Notes: generated from the letters alone by a model not told the origin. DNA of 40,023 bases from an uncultured Clostridia bacterium (GCA_947627415.1 CANQVU010000008.1:1-40023), one strand, 5' to 3'. Shown: positions 17,924 to 26,905, counted from the stretch's first letter. Translations and numbers: made by a program.

Positions 17924-18838
17924 TTATTTTTTATACTCAATCCCTTGATACAAATCTTTTTCCTTTAAAAGTTTATCAAGTCCATTCATAATCCATTTTT
18001 TATGCAAATTCCATTGTGGAGCAACAAGCAAATTCTTTGGTGCATCACCAGATATTCGGTGAATCACTATGTTAGGACTAATATGTGTAAGAACATATGC
18101 TGCACTTTCTAAATATTCTTCTAAAGATAATGGTAGATACTCACCTTTTTCATACATATCACATAAAATAGTATTTTTTACAACATAACAAGAATGGATT
18201 TTAAGACCTTGAATTTTATGCTTATTAATAAATTCCACAGTATTTTCTAAATCCTCTTTTGTCTCATTTGGCAAACCAATCATTATATGTGTAACTACAT
18301 CAATTCCATACTTATTTAAGATTTTTACTGCTTTAGTAAATTCACTACTTAAATAACCACGATGGATTAATTTCCCAGTTTTATTATTAGAGGTTTGAAG
18401 ACCAAGTTCTACTGTAACATAGTATTTATCTGTGTAACTATATAATAATTTAGCAATATCCTCATTAATACAGTCAGGACGAGTAGCAATAGATAGCCCT
18501 ACAATTCTTTCATCAATTAAAGCAGAATCATATTTTTTCTTTAAATTAGGAATGGTATCATATGTATTAGTAAAGTTCTGAAAATATACAATAAATTTAT
18601 TTGCTCTTTGAGCTTTATAGCTTTTAAAATAATTTTCTACTTGATTTGTAATGCCATTGGTAGAATTTATATGTTCACCAGAACCTTTTTCACTACAAAA
18701 TATGCATCCCTTAAGCCCTAAAGTTCCATCCCTATTAGGACAAGTAAATCCACCATCAATGCATATTTTTAAAGTTCTTTCACCAAACTTATCTTTCAAA
18801 TATTTATTTAAATGTCTATATCTTTCTATATTTTCCAT
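17924..18838 (-). CDS. Radical SAM protein, TIGR01212 (YhcC/YtqA) family
   Basis: The 304-residue protein has an N-terminal radical SAM cluster motif spread over TCPNRDGTLGLKGCIFC, and the family segments ERTLKICIDGGF, GLSIATRPDC, ELGLQT, HIMIGLPNE and GLKIHSCYV. It binds a 4Fe-4S cluster and SAM; the family is related to the Elp3 radical SAM core and its substrate is not established. It is transcribed away from the MFS gene at 18955, with a shared upstream region of about 115 bases. Confidence 0.9.
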   Translation of the reverse strand: MENIERYRHLNKYLKDKFGERTLKICIDGGFTCPNRDGTLGLKGCIFCSEKGSGEHINSTNGITNQVENYFKSYKAQRANKFIVYFQNFTNTYDTIPNLKKKYDSALIDERIVGLSIATRPDCINEDIAKLLYSYTDKYYVTVELGLQTSNNKTGKLIHRGYLSSEFTKAVKILNKYGIDVVTHIMIGLPNETKEDLENTVEFINKHKIQGLKIHSCYVVKNTILCDMYEKGEYLPLSLEEYLESAAYVLTHISPNIVIHRISGDAPKNLLVAPQWNLHKKWIMNGLDKLLKEKDLYQGIEYKK

Positions 18839-18954
18839 AACAAAGACAGTATAACAAAAATTTACCTGTTACACAATGACTAAATTATCTTATAATTATG
18901 GAATATTTTGATTTCTTATGATATATTTAAAAAAAATGTAACAAAGGGGCAATT

Positions 18955-20136
18955 ATGAAATCACAAAAGAATGGAATAAAAGATGAAACAAAAATATTAA
19001 TAATGTTAGCATTTTTTAGTATATCAATGGGACTATGGAATAACTTTAGACAACTATGGCTAGAATCAAACAACATGAATGTTTCACAAATAAGTAACCT
19101 TTTAAGTATTGGTACTTTTATAAGTGCAATATTAATATTTATAAGTGCAAAAAGTCTTAAATTAAATAAAATAAAAGGATTTATAACGGGATGTCTATTA
19201 ATCAACTCAATAAATATGTTTCTATTATTTTTAATAAATGGTACAGGTAATCTAAACTTAATAAATATTTGTATAATTTTAAATATAGTATTAGAAAAAT
19301 TTGTAATAATTAGCATATATCCATTAATTACAACAATACAAAAAAATGAGACTATATATTCAAAAAGAAAATTAGTAGAATATTTATTTAGAGATGTAGG
19401 TATTTTAATTGGTGGTATTTTTATTGGTAAAACAATATTTAATTTAAACATTGACTATAATATTTGCTTAAGTATATCATTAACATTTATGCTAATTGCA
19501 ACAGTAATTATTGCAAATATAAAAATAAAATGTTCAAATAAAAAATCTGAAATATCATTTAAGTATATATTAAAGGATAAAATATTGTTGATATATTTAA
19601 TATACTATTTTATTGGACAAATAGCAATGAATATAGGATTAGGATTAAAAATGCTAATGCTTACAAATCAATTAAATTTCACACCAAGCAGAGCAACTAA
19701 CTATTTATTAATAATAGGATTAATTGCAGATGTAATTGGAATATTAGTATTAAAATATTTTACATTCAAAAATGATTATCTTAATATATTTATTAAATTT
19801 GGAATTAGATTAATATTATACTTAATAGCATTTTTATCAAATAATATTATAATAGCAATATTGGCAATTTCATGGTCTATATTAATATCAACTTCATATG
19901 AAAATAAAACAGATGGAATATATATAAATAGGGTTGATACTAAACATCAATTGTTTTTTAGTGATATGAGATTTGTAGTAGGGATATTTGGAGAATCATT
20001 AGGATTATTATTTGCAGGATTTGTATTTCAATATGGAGTAAGATATATTTTAGGATTATCTTCATTGCTCATAATACCACAAATACTATTAGCGTATAAA
20101 CTAATAAATATGAGAAATAAAGAAAAATTGAAATGA
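18955..20136 (+). CDS. MFS-type membrane transporter
   Basis: The 393-residue protein is very hydrophobic, with about 11-12 membrane helices spread over its length and a short basic C-terminus. The pattern, with GLWNNFRQLWL in the first helix and a central basic loop near residue 200 (NIKIKCSNKKSE), fits the major facilitator superfamily. No substrate can be assigned. ATG 18955 follows AAAGGGGC. The S4 gene begins 15 bases downstream, so the two may be co-transcribed. Confidence 0.75.
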   Translation: MKSQKNGIKDETKILIMLAFFSISMGLWNNFRQLWLESNNMNVSQISNLLSIGTFISAILIFISAKSLKLNKIKGFITGCLLINSINMFLLFLINGTGNLNLINICIILNIVLEKFVIISIYPLITTIQKNETIYSKRKLVEYLFRDVGILIGGIFIGKTIFNLNIDYNICLSISLTFMLIATVIIANIKIKCSNKKSEISFKYILKDKILLIYLIYYFIGQIAMNIGLGLKMLMLTNQLNFTPSRATNYLLIIGLIADVIGILVLKYFTFKNDYLNIFIKFGIRLILYLIAFLSNNIIIAILAISWSILISTSYENKTDGIYINRVDTKHQLFFSDMRFVVGIFGESLGLLFAGFVFQYGVRYILGLSSLLIIPQILLAYKLINMRNKEKLK

Positions 20137-20151
20137 GAAAATGGAGCAAGT

Positions 20152-20937
20152 ATGAAAGGTAAAGAAAACTTAGAACAAAAATTATTAATTGCAAAACTAA
20201 CAGACAAAATAAAAGAATGTAAAACAAAAAATAGAATAGTTAATACAGAGTTTTTGAATATGCATCAAAAAAATATCGTTCAAAAAGAATTAAATAGATT
20301 AAAAGAAAAGAACTATATATTTTTTGGAGGATACGAAAATGCAAGCTCTGAAATATTAGTAATATATCCCCAGAAATTTCCAGCAGAGATAATACAAGAA
20401 AATCTAAAAAACATAATAAAAGCAATAGAAATTAAACTTCCAAAAGAACTTATTGGAAAATATGAACATAAAAATTATTTATCTGCCGTAATGCTACAGG
20501 GATTAGAAAGAGAGCGTATAGGAGATATAATTGTACATAGTGATGAAGCATATATTTTAGTATTAAGAGAAAACGCTAGATATTTAAAAGATTCTTTACA
20601 AAGCTTAACTAGATTTAAAAAATCTACAATTGAAATTATAGACTATGAAGATATTAAAATAAAACCACAAGAATTCATAGAATTTAATATAAAAGTAGCA
20701 TCAAATAGACTTGATGCAATAGTCGCTGAAATTGTAAAAACATCAAGAAATAAAGCAGAGGAATATATAGATAATAAAAAAGTATCAATAAATTACCAAG
20801 AAGAACTAAAGTATGCAAAAGCTGTAAAGAAAAATGATGTAATAGTAATAAGAGGAAAAGGTAAATTCATAATATATGAAATAGGAGAGAAAAACCAAAA
20901 AGGAAAGATAATAATAAATATAAAGAAATATAAATAA
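20152..20937 (+). CDS. ylmH: S4-domain RNA-binding protein, YlmH family
   Basis: The 261-residue cytoplasmic protein has an N-terminal helical region, the YIFFGGYENASSE segment, the LGLERERIGDI-like motif of the family (here LQGLERERIGDII), and a C-terminal S4 domain starting near VASNRLDAIVAEI (about residues 182-245). YlmH proteins bind RNA or ribosomal complexes and in Firmicutes usually sit near division genes; here the gene follows an MFS gene instead. ATG 20152 has GGAG upstream. Confidence 0.88.
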   Translation: MKGKENLEQKLLIAKLTDKIKECKTKNRIVNTEFLNMHQKNIVQKELNRLKEKNYIFFGGYENASSEILVIYPQKFPAEIIQENLKNIIKAIEIKLPKELIGKYEHKNYLSAVMLQGLERERIGDIIVHSDEAYILVLRENARYLKDSLQSLTRFKKSTIEIIDYEDIKIKPQEFIEFNIKVASNRLDAIVAEIVKTSRNKAEEYIDNKKVSINYQEELKYAKAVKKNDVIVIRGKGKFIIYEIGEKNQKGKIIINIKKYK

Positions 20938-20948
20938 TATTAGCAAAA

Positions 20949-20977
20949 TTGACCAATAATGTAATTTATGATATAAT
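20949..20977 (+). promoter_or_regulatory. Promoter of the small gene at 21025
   Basis: TTGACC (20949-20954) and TATAAT (20972-20977) have a 17-base spacer. The leader holds a short hairpin CCGGC-TTT-GCTGG (20993-21005) just before the ribosome binding site AAGGAG. Confidence 0.75.
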
Positions 20978-21024
20978 ACTTTATACAACAGACCGGCTTT
21001 GCTGGGTTTTAAGGAGATGACACA

Positions 21025-21144
21025 ATGGTAGAAAAGGATTTCGCTAATATGCCTATAAAAGAACTGAAGGAATATTGCGAAAAGCTTCAAAAAGAGCTTG
21101 ATAAAGCTCAATGGTTCCTTCGTAATCGGACAGCACTTGATTAG
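21025..21144 (+). CDS. Small acidic-helical protein of unknown function
   Basis: ATG 21025, preceded by AAGGAGATG, encodes 39 residues (ANMPIKELKEYCEKLQKEL, then AQWFLRN) ending TAG 21142-21144. It has its own promoter and terminator, so it is probably a real gene. Codon 35 is CGG (21127-21129). Read as Arg, the end is RTALD. With the +1 skip seen elsewhere it would be GQHLIRVS ending at 21154. I cannot tell which is right. Base composition here is less AT-rich than in the neighbours. Confidence 0.65.
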   Translation: MVEKDFANMPIKELKEYCEKLQKELDKAQWFLRNRTALD

Positions 21145-21170
21145 AGTAAGTTAATGAAGGAATTTAAAAG

Positions 21171-21201
21171 ACCCTCATAATTATAATTATGAGGGTTTTT
21201 G
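21171..21201 (+). terminator. Terminator of the small gene at 21025
   Basis: A perfect 26-bp palindrome (21171-21196, ends ACCCTCATAATT and AATTATGAGGGT) is followed by five T. Confidence 0.88.
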
Positions 21202-21225
21202 TATAGAGATAAATATAATGAATAA

Positions 21226-21255
21226 AAAACATCTAAACCTAAGCTTAGATGTTTT
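21226..21255. terminator. Terminator of the small reverse-strand gene
   Basis: AAAACATCTAA (21226-21236) pairs with TTAGATGTTTT (21245-21255). Read on the minus strand it lies just after the stop of the gene at 21262 and ends in T-rich sequence. Confidence 0.75.
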
Positions 21256-21261
21256 GTTGCA

Positions 21262-21456
21262 TTAATTATCAATAATATGATATAAATGCTGTGCTTCATC
21301 TTCATCAAGAGAATCAATCCAAAAATTATATTCATCAAGATCATTCTCCGTAGGAAATGAAGGCCGGCTTACGAGGTTAGGTACATTATTACACAGTACT
21401 TCGTAAACCTCAGGGTGATTAGTTTCTAACTCTTTTAATTTTTCTTCCAGAGTCAT
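21262..21456 (-). CDS. Small acidic protein of unknown function
   Basis: The protein is 64 residues, start TLEEKLKELETNHPEVYEVL, tail LDEDEAQHLYHIIDN. The start at 21456 is chosen because GGAGGG lies about 9 bases upstream; longer frames lack a site. It is strongly acidic and helical. Codon 32 is CGG (VSRPSF), and the zero frame before and after it looks like one protein, so here CGG seems to be read as Arg. This matters as an exception to the CGG pattern in the rest of the window. The gene has a terminator and stands alone. Confidence 0.7.
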   Translation of the reverse strand: MTLEEKLKELETNHPEVYEVLCNNVPNLVSRPSFPTENDLDEYNFWIDSLDEDEAQHLYHIIDN

Positions 21457-21608
21457 AAAAAAATCCCTCCTAAATTTTAGTGATTTAAGTATAGCATGAA
21501 TTAACATAAAATGCAAATATAAGATAATATAAAAATTACAAATCTTGACTTTATATATAAAAAGTGGTAATATGTGGTAACACAAAATAGGCATTATAGG
21601 AGGGAAAA

Positions 21609-22466
21609 ATGCAAGAATTGTTACATGTTCTGGAGCATACAATTATAGATACAATAAAGATACTTCCATTTTTATTAATAGCATATTTGATAATGGAATA
21701 TATTGAGCATAAAACAACAAATAAAACTAAAGAAGCTATAAAAAAATCTGGGGAATTTGGTCCTATTATTGGAAGTATATTAGGAGCATTTCCACAATGT
21801 GGATTTTCAGTAACTGCAACAAATCTATATGCAGGAAGAGTAATAACTTTAGGAACTCTATTTGCAGTGTACTTATCTACTTCAGATGAAATGCTTCCAA
21901 TATTGCTATCAGAAGGTGTATCAGGTACATTAATACTTAAAATATTAGGAATAAAAATATTAATAGGAATGATTGCAGGAATATTAATCGACTTAGTATT
22001 AAATAAATTTTATAAAAAGAATAAAGAAGATAGTAAAATAGAAAGTATATGTGAACATGATCATTGTCATTGCGAAGAAGGCATATGGAAATCAGCAATA
22101 AAACACACAATAAATGTATTTGTATTTATTTTTATAATATCTTTACTATTAAATATTGCAATAGAATATATTGGAGAAAATAAATTATCTATGCTAATAT
22201 CAAATAAGCCAATGATAAGTGCACTAATTGCAGGACTAATTGGGCTAATACCAAATTGTGCATCATCAGTAATTTTAACAGAGCTTTATTTATCAAATGT
22301 ATTAAGCCTTGCAGTAATGATAGGAGGATTATTAGTAAATGCAGGTGTTGGACTAATAGTGCTATTTAAGGTAAATCATAATCAAAAAGAAAATATAAAA
22401 ATAGTATTAGGATTATATTTAATAGGTGTAATATCAGCAGTAATATTACAATTTATTTTATTCTAA
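21609..22466 (+). CDS. ArsP_2-type permease (putative manganese or arsenic efflux)
   Basis: The 285-residue membrane protein has about eight helices in two similar halves. Each half carries a P-C-type motif: GAFPQCGFSVTATNLY in the first half and GLIPNCASSVILTELY in the second. The loop between the halves is metal-binding-like, CEHDHCHCEE. This two-repeat layout fits the family annotated as putative manganese transporter or arsenic efflux protein. GGAGGG precedes ATG 21609. The metal specificity is not certain. The next gene, mreD, has its own promoter. Confidence 0.8.
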   Translation: MQELLHVLEHTIIDTIKILPFLLIAYLIMEYIEHKTTNKTKEAIKKSGEFGPIIGSILGAFPQCGFSVTATNLYAGRVITLGTLFAVYLSTSDEMLPILLSEGVSGTLILKILGIKILIGMIAGILIDLVLNKFYKKNKEDSKIESICEHDHCHCEEGIWKSAIKHTINVFVFIFIISLLLNIAIEYIGENKLSMLISNKPMISALIAGLIGLIPNCASSVILTELYLSNVLSLAVMIGGLLVNAGVGLIVLFKVNHNQKENIKIVLGLYLIGVISAVILQFILF

Positions 22467-22491
22467 AATTCTTATTTCCGTATATATTTCC

Positions 22492-22520
22492 TTGAAAAAT
22501 TGTTAAAAATAATATACAAT
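22492..22520 (+). promoter_or_regulatory. Promoter of mreD
   Basis: TTGAAA (22492-22497) and TACAAT (22515-22520) with a 17-base spacer lie 28 bases before the mreD ATG. Confidence 0.65.
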
Positions 22521-22548
22521 AGTAACAAATTAAAATAAAGGGGCTACT

Positions 22549-23083
22549 ATGAAAAAAGTACTGTCTATTATAATTATATTTATAGTATTTATTTTTATAT
22601 ATTTTTTACAATCAAATTTTTTTAATTGGTTTAATATAGCAGGAATAAAACCAAATTTATTTATAATTCTTTCTCTATTTGTGGGAGTATTTATAGGTAA
22701 AACATATGGTGCCTCTATAGGAATATTATTTGGATTGTTATTAGATTTATTTATAGGAAGGAAACTCGGAGTAAATGCGATAGTATTAGCAACAGCAGGT
22801 TTTATGCGGAGGAACTTTTACAAAAAATCTTTCAAAAGACAGTAGAATTACGATAATGGTAATGTCAGCTATAGCTACGCTCGTGTGTGAAACGATATCA
22901 TATATACTTCAAATAATATTATTTAAATTATCATTTGAAATAGGAGCATTTATAAGGATAATACTATTAGAGTTACTATTTAATTTAATGATAATAATAA
23001 TTATATATCCAATAATTCAAAAATCAGGAGCATTATTGGAAAAGATATTTACACAAAGAAAAATATTAACAAGATACTATTAA
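22549..23083 (+). CDS. mreD: Rod-shape protein MreD (needs one +1 shift)
   Basis: MreD is a small membrane protein of the elongasome. The zero frame gives 86 codons with helices including GIKPNLFIILSLFVGVFIG and LFGLLLDLFIGRKLG, then CGG at 22807-22809 and an early stop. Skipping the C reads GGTFTKNLSKDSRIT and continues through two or three more helices to TAA 23081-23083. The result is 177 residues, the family length. ATG 22549 follows AAAGGGGC. PBP2 comes next, the usual mreD-mrdA order, so function is expected. mreB and mreC are not in the window. Confidence 0.82.
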
Positions 23084-23086
23084 AAC

Positions 23087-23137
23087 GAGGGAAACACTTC
23101 AATCTATGATGAATACCTTAGATTAAGGTGTAGATTA
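23087..23137 (+). repeat. Intergenic palindrome-like repeat, copy A
   Basis: It begins GAGGGAAACACTTCAATC three bases after the mreD stop and is related to the copies at 25245 and 33097. It is the most diverged of the three and has lost most of its terminal inverted arm. Confidence 0.55.
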
Positions 23138-23166
23138 AATATGAAAAAAAGGAGATAAAATAAATT

Positions 23167-25239
23167 TTGGATAAAAAAAACGTAAGATTCAATATATTAA
23201 CAGTAATTGTTTATATAATAGGCGTTATATTATTAATACAACTTTTCAACCTTCAAATAGTACATGGTGAAGAATATTTAGAAAAGTCTAGTTCAAGATT
23301 AACAAGAGAAAATACAATTGTTGCAGCAAGAGGGGATATATTAGATAGAAACGGAAATGTTCTTGCAGGAACATTTAATCAATATAATGTAGAAATATAT
23401 AAAAGTAAAATAGATTCTGAAACCTTAAATAATACTTTATTAAAAGTTGCTAAAGTTTTAGAATCAAATGGAGATACATACAAAGATGAATTTCCAGTAA
23501 AGATAAATCCAATAGAATTTACAATAAGTGATGATAAATTAAAAAACTGGTTAAAAAATAATAATTTAGAAGAGAATTTATCAGCAGAACAAGTACTACA
23601 AAAATACAAAGAAAAGTATGAAATAAATAACAGTAATATAGAAGAAATACGAAAAATAATAGCAATAAGATATGGGATAGAAATAGAAGGATATAGTAGT
23701 ATGAATTCGTACACTATAGCAAAAAACATAAGTACAAAAAGTGTAGCTGTATTTGAAGAACAAAACTTAGAATTCCCTGGAGTATCGATATCTACATCCT
23801 CTGTTAGAAAATACTTGAGAGGAAGTTTAGCATCTCATACGATTGGATATATTGGTGGAATAAATGAAGAAGAACTAAAAAATACAGAGGGATATTCTAT
23901 GAACGATTATATAGGAAAATCAGGAATAGAATATGTATTTGAGGAATGTTTAAGAGGGAAAAATGGTAAGAAACAAACGGATATGTCAATAGATGGAACA
24001 ACAACAGGAGAATATATAACAGAAGAAGCTGTTCAAGGAAATAATGTTGTATTAACAATTGATGCAAATCTTCAATCTGCAACAGAGACAGCATTAAAAA
24101 ATAATATAGAAAAAATTAGAACTGGTGGATTTTACGAGACTAGAGATGTAAAAGCTGGAGCAGCTGTTGTATTAGATGTAAAAACAGGGGAGGTTCTTGC
24201 TCTTGCAAGTTATCCTGATTTTGAACCAGAGTTATTTGTTAATGGAATAAGTACAGAAAAATGGAATGAATATACTAATGGAGAAGAGAGTGCATTAGTA
24301 AATAGAGCAATTCAAAGTGCATATGCCCCAGGCTCTACTTTTAAGATGGTATCTGCAATAGCAGGATTAGAGACAGGAGCAATCAATTCTACAGAAACTA
24401 TATATGACACAGGAATATACCCAGGTGGGTATAATCCAAGATGTTGGATTTATTCTAGTTATGGAAGAGGACATGGAGCTTTAAATGTATCAGGAGCAAT
24501 AAAAAATTCGTGTAACTATTTTTTCTATGAAGTTATAACTAGGATGGGAATAGAAAATTTAGAGAAATATGCAACATACTTTGGATTAGGACAAAAAACA
24601 AATATAGAATTACCAGGAGAAGTATCTGGAACACTTGCAGGAAAAACTTTATATGATAATCTTGGAGAAACTTGGTATTATGGAAATTCTTTATCGGCAG
24701 TAATAGGACAAGCAGAAAACAATTTTACTCCTCTTCAAATGGCAAGATATATAGCAATGCTTGCAAATGGAGGAAAAGATGTTAAAGTAAGCATTGTAAA
24801 AGATATATTAGATGTAAATGGTACATCATTAGGAAAAGATGCAATTGAAAAAATTGCTCAAGACAAATTAAATTTAGCAGAAGTAAATAAAGAAGACTTA
24901 AATATCAAAAAAGAGAATTTGGAAGTAGTATTAGAGGGAATGAGGTCCGTTACTACTGAAACTGGTGGAACAGCATATGGTGTATTTAAAGATTTTGACA
25001 TTGAGGTAGGAGGAAAAACCGGTTCCGCAGAAGCAGGAGACAATGTAAATGCATGGTTTGTAGGATTTGCACCATATGATGATCCTGAAATTGCAATTGT
25101 AGTAATGGTAGAAAATGGAGCACATGGATCTTATACTGCAGAAGTTACAAAAGATATTATTGAGCAACATTTTAAATTAAAAAAAGAAACAAAAGAAGAT
25201 GTAACAGCAAAGCCATATATAGAACAGCAAAACAACTAA
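23167..25239 (+). CDS. mrdA: Penicillin-binding protein 2 (transpeptidase)
   Basis: The 690-residue class B PBP crosslinks peptidoglycan for cell elongation. It has an N-terminal membrane anchor (ILTVIVYIIGVILLIQLF), a pedestal domain with ARGDILDRNG, and the transpeptidase domain with all three active-site motifs: STFK at 390-393, SCN at 448-450 and KTGS at 617-620. TTG 23167 is the start, with AAAGGAG 11 bases before. It lies directly after mreD, from which it is separated by repeat copy A. No in-frame CGG occurs in this long gene. Confidence 0.93.
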   Translation: MDKKNVRFNILTVIVYIIGVILLIQLFNLQIVHGEEYLEKSSSRLTRENTIVAARGDILDRNGNVLAGTFNQYNVEIYKSKIDSETLNNTLLKVAKVLESNGDTYKDEFPVKINPIEFTISDDKLKNWLKNNNLEENLSAEQVLQKYKEKYEINNSNIEEIRKIIAIRYGIEIEGYSSMNSYTIAKNISTKSVAVFEEQNLEFPGVSISTSSVRKYLRGSLASHTIGYIGGINEEELKNTEGYSMNDYIGKSGIEYVFEECLRGKNGKKQTDMSIDGTTTGEYITEEAVQGNNVVLTIDANLQSATETALKNNIEKIRTGGFYETRDVKAGAAVVLDVKTGEVLALASYPDFEPELFVNGISTEKWNEYTNGEESALVNRAIQSAYAPGSTFKMVSAIAGLETGAINSTETIYDTGIYPGGYNPRCWIYSSYGRGHGALNVSGAIKNSCNYFFYEVITRMGIENLEKYATYFGLGQKTNIELPGEVSGTLAGKTLYDNLGETWYYGNSLSAVIGQAENNFTPLQMARYIAMLANGGKDVKVSIVKDILDVNGTSLGKDAIEKIAQDKLNLAEVNKEDLNIKKENLEVVLEGMRSVTTETGGTAYGVFKDFDIEVGGKTGSAEAGDNVNAWFVGFAPYDDPEIAIVVMVENGAHGSYTAEVTKDIIEQHFKLKKETKEDVTAKPYIEQQNN

Positions 25240-25244
25240 AAAAT

Positions 25245-25296
25245 GAGGGACATGCCTCAATCTATGAGGAATGCCTATGACTGAGGCTTGTCCCTC
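25245..25296 (+). repeat. Intergenic palindromic repeat, copy B
   Basis: This is the best preserved copy. GAGGGACATGCCTCA at the left pairs with TGAGGCTTGTCCCTC at the right, giving a long hairpin around TATGAGGAATGCC. It starts six bases after the PBP2 stop. Confidence 0.75.
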
Positions 25297-25376
25297 AAAC
25301 CTTGTAAAAAACACATTTCAATTTATGAGAAATATTCAATAAATAAAAGTACAATATAAATAAGGAGGAATATAAA

Positions 25377-25988
25377 ATGAGAAATCCAGTAGGAATCAGT
25401 ATGAAAAAAGATGAAATTGTAATAAGGATAAGTGAAAAAGCTACACATGATGAAACCATAGAATGTTTAAATAAAAAGATACCAGCATTAAAAAAGCTAT
25501 ATAAAACAGAAAAAACACCTATAACTGTAACAGGTAAAATATTAAAGAATAAAGAAATAGAAGAGATAAAAAAAATAATTACAGATGAAATTGGAGTTTC
25601 TGTTACATTTGATAGTCCAAAGGTATTAGGATTGTATGGAATAAAAAAGGTTTTTGAAAAAGAAGTTAACACTTCTGAAACTAAGTTTTATAAAGGAAGT
25701 TTAAGATCTGGTCAAAAAATAGAATTTGAAGGAAGTCTTGTAATATTAGGGGATTTAAATGGTGGAGCAGAAGCAATAGCGGGAGAAAACATAGTTGTAT
25801 TAGGAGCCTTAAGAGGTTTAGCTCATGCTGGCGCAAAAGGAAATAAAAAGGCAATTATTGCAACAAATAATATAGATTGCCCACAAATAAGAATAGCAAA
25901 CATTGTAAAAGAAATTGAAAAAGAGCAATTAGAAGAACAGTATAAATTTGTATATGTTAATGATAACAATGAGATTATTTTAGAATAG
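25377..25988 (+). CDS. minC: Septum-site protein MinC
   Basis: The 203-residue inhibitor of FtsZ assembly has an N-terminal domain of about 100 residues (DEIVIRISEKA...) and a C-terminal beta-helix domain. The latter has the family signatures GSLRSGQ, LVILGDLNGGAEAIAGENIVVLG and LRGLAHAGAKGN. ATG 25377 follows AAGGAGG. minD and minE, which usually follow, are absent; a terminator stands directly after the stop. The link to mreD and PBP2 upstream is the common Firmicutes arrangement. Confidence 0.93.
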   Translation: MRNPVGISMKKDEIVIRISEKATHDETIECLNKKIPALKKLYKTEKTPITVTGKILKNKEIEEIKKIITDEIGVSVTFDSPKVLGLYGIKKVFEKEVNTSETKFYKGSLRSGQKIEFEGSLVILGDLNGGAEAIAGENIVVLGALRGLAHAGAKGNKKAIIATNNIDCPQIRIANIVKEIEKEQLEEQYKFVYVNDNNEIILE

Positions 25989-26018
25989 GAAAAAGGGGAC
26001 AGGCCCCTTTTTCCTATT
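25984..26018. terminator. Terminator after minC
   Basis: A perfect 15-bp stem runs from AATAGGAAAAAGGGG (25984-25998) to CCCCTTTTTCCTATT (26004-26018). It overlaps the minC stop and lies next to the end of the convergent cluster, so it can serve both. Confidence 0.85.
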
Positions 26019-26019
26019 C

Positions 26020-26199
26020 TTATGATAGCAATAGCATAAGCAACGATATAAATAAAAGTTGATCTTTAACACCTTCATTATATAAAAAAATCAAAAGGCA
26101 TATCAAAAGAATATCGTCAAAATAAAGAGTAACACCAAATATTTCAAAGCAGTTATTATCATTTCCAAAAGGTAATGCACTGTAAATATTATCCATCAT
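26020..26199 (-). CDS. Small membrane-associated protein, third gene of cluster
   Basis: The gene encodes 59 residues starting MMDNIYSALPFGNDNNCFEI, followed by a hydrophobic segment (ILLICLLIFLY), the loop NEGVKD, and a second hydrophobic tail (LLFISLLMLLLS). It overlaps the stop of the gene before it by four bases (ATGA), a sign of coupled translation. The protein-like composition and tight coupling support a real gene. I do not know its function. Confidence 0.7.
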   Translation of the reverse strand: MMDNIYSALPFGNDNNCFEIFGVTLYFDDILLICLLIFLYNEGVKDQLLFISLLMLLLS

Positions 26200-26624
26200 T
26201 TCTTTTGGTCACCACCCATAAAAGGGAATACATCCATTACTTTACTCATATTCATAAGCTTTATGTATTGATCCACTTTTGATTTTCTACTATCTTTTAA
26301 GTATGGTTTTAAAGACTGTAGTAAATTAGAACGTGGATCATCTTTTGAATTTATTTTATCAATAATAGTTTTCATTCTCATTATAGTCTCAAAATCTATT
26401 CCACTATTTTCAAACGGGTTATCATTATTATTTGTTTTGGAATTAGATGTATTACTATGATTTTGCTTAGAAGAGTTGTCAGATGAATGGTTAGTAGAAT
26501 TTTCATTATTGTTAGAATTATTAAACATGTTAAATAAATTATTTACCATTTCTGGAGAAATATTATTTTGACTAGCAATATTATTTAATTTATCCATAAC
26601 ATCTGACATATCTTCATTATTCAA
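26196..26624 (-). CDS. Low-complexity Asn/Ser-rich protein, second gene of cluster
   Basis: About 142 residues are predicted. The middle (about 30-70) is a run rich in Asn and Ser (NNSNNNENSTNHSSDNSS), flanked by a helical N-terminus (MVNNLFNMFNN) and a charged C-terminus with RSNLLQSLKPYLKDSRKSK and VFPFMGGDQKK. TTG 26624 is chosen as it lies ten bases after AGGTGG; a TTG at 26633 is too close to that site. The neighbours are co-directional and nearly contiguous. The function is unknown. Confidence 0.65.
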   Translation of the reverse strand: MNNEDMSDVMDKLNNIASQNNISPEMVNNLFNMFNNSNNNENSTNHSSDNSSKQNHSNTSNSKTNNNDNPFENSGIDFETIMRMKTIIDKINSKDDPRSNLLQSLKPYLKDSRKSKVDQYIKLMNMSKVMDVFPFMGGDQKK

Positions 26625-26639
26625 GACTATCAATCCACC

Positions 26640-26792
26640 TTATTTATTTTTAGTAATTTCTTTTAAAATTTCATCCTTGCTTTTAGTTTGTAAAATTTGA
26701 TTAGCTTTTGCAATACCAGCCTCTAACTCTTTTTTATCCATTTTAGATAACATTTCCATCATTTTTGCCATATCAATATTATTAGTATTCAT
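26640..26792 (-). CDS. Small helical protein, first gene of cluster
   Basis: The protein is 50 residues: NTNNIDMAKMMEMLSKMDKK, then ELEAGIAKANQILQTKSKDE and a short Lys-rich end. ATG 26792 is preceded by AGGAGG at good spacing. It heads the three-gene minus-strand cluster 26792-26020. It is helical and charged, with no recognised domain. Confidence 0.7.
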   Translation of the reverse strand: MNTNNIDMAKMMEMLSKMDKKELEAGIAKANQILQTKSKDEILKEITKNK

Positions 26793-26905
26793 AAAAACCT
26801 CCTATAACTATCATCCCTACTTTAAATATATGTATTAATACCATATGATATTCGAATAAATGAAAAGTGTGAACGATAAATAAATTAATATTTAGTAACA
26901 TTTTA

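Noticed and set aside
18927..19451. Minus-strand open frame of 174 codons
   Set aside because: It is opposite the MFS gene; hydrophobic because both strands of such AT-rich membrane genes stay open.
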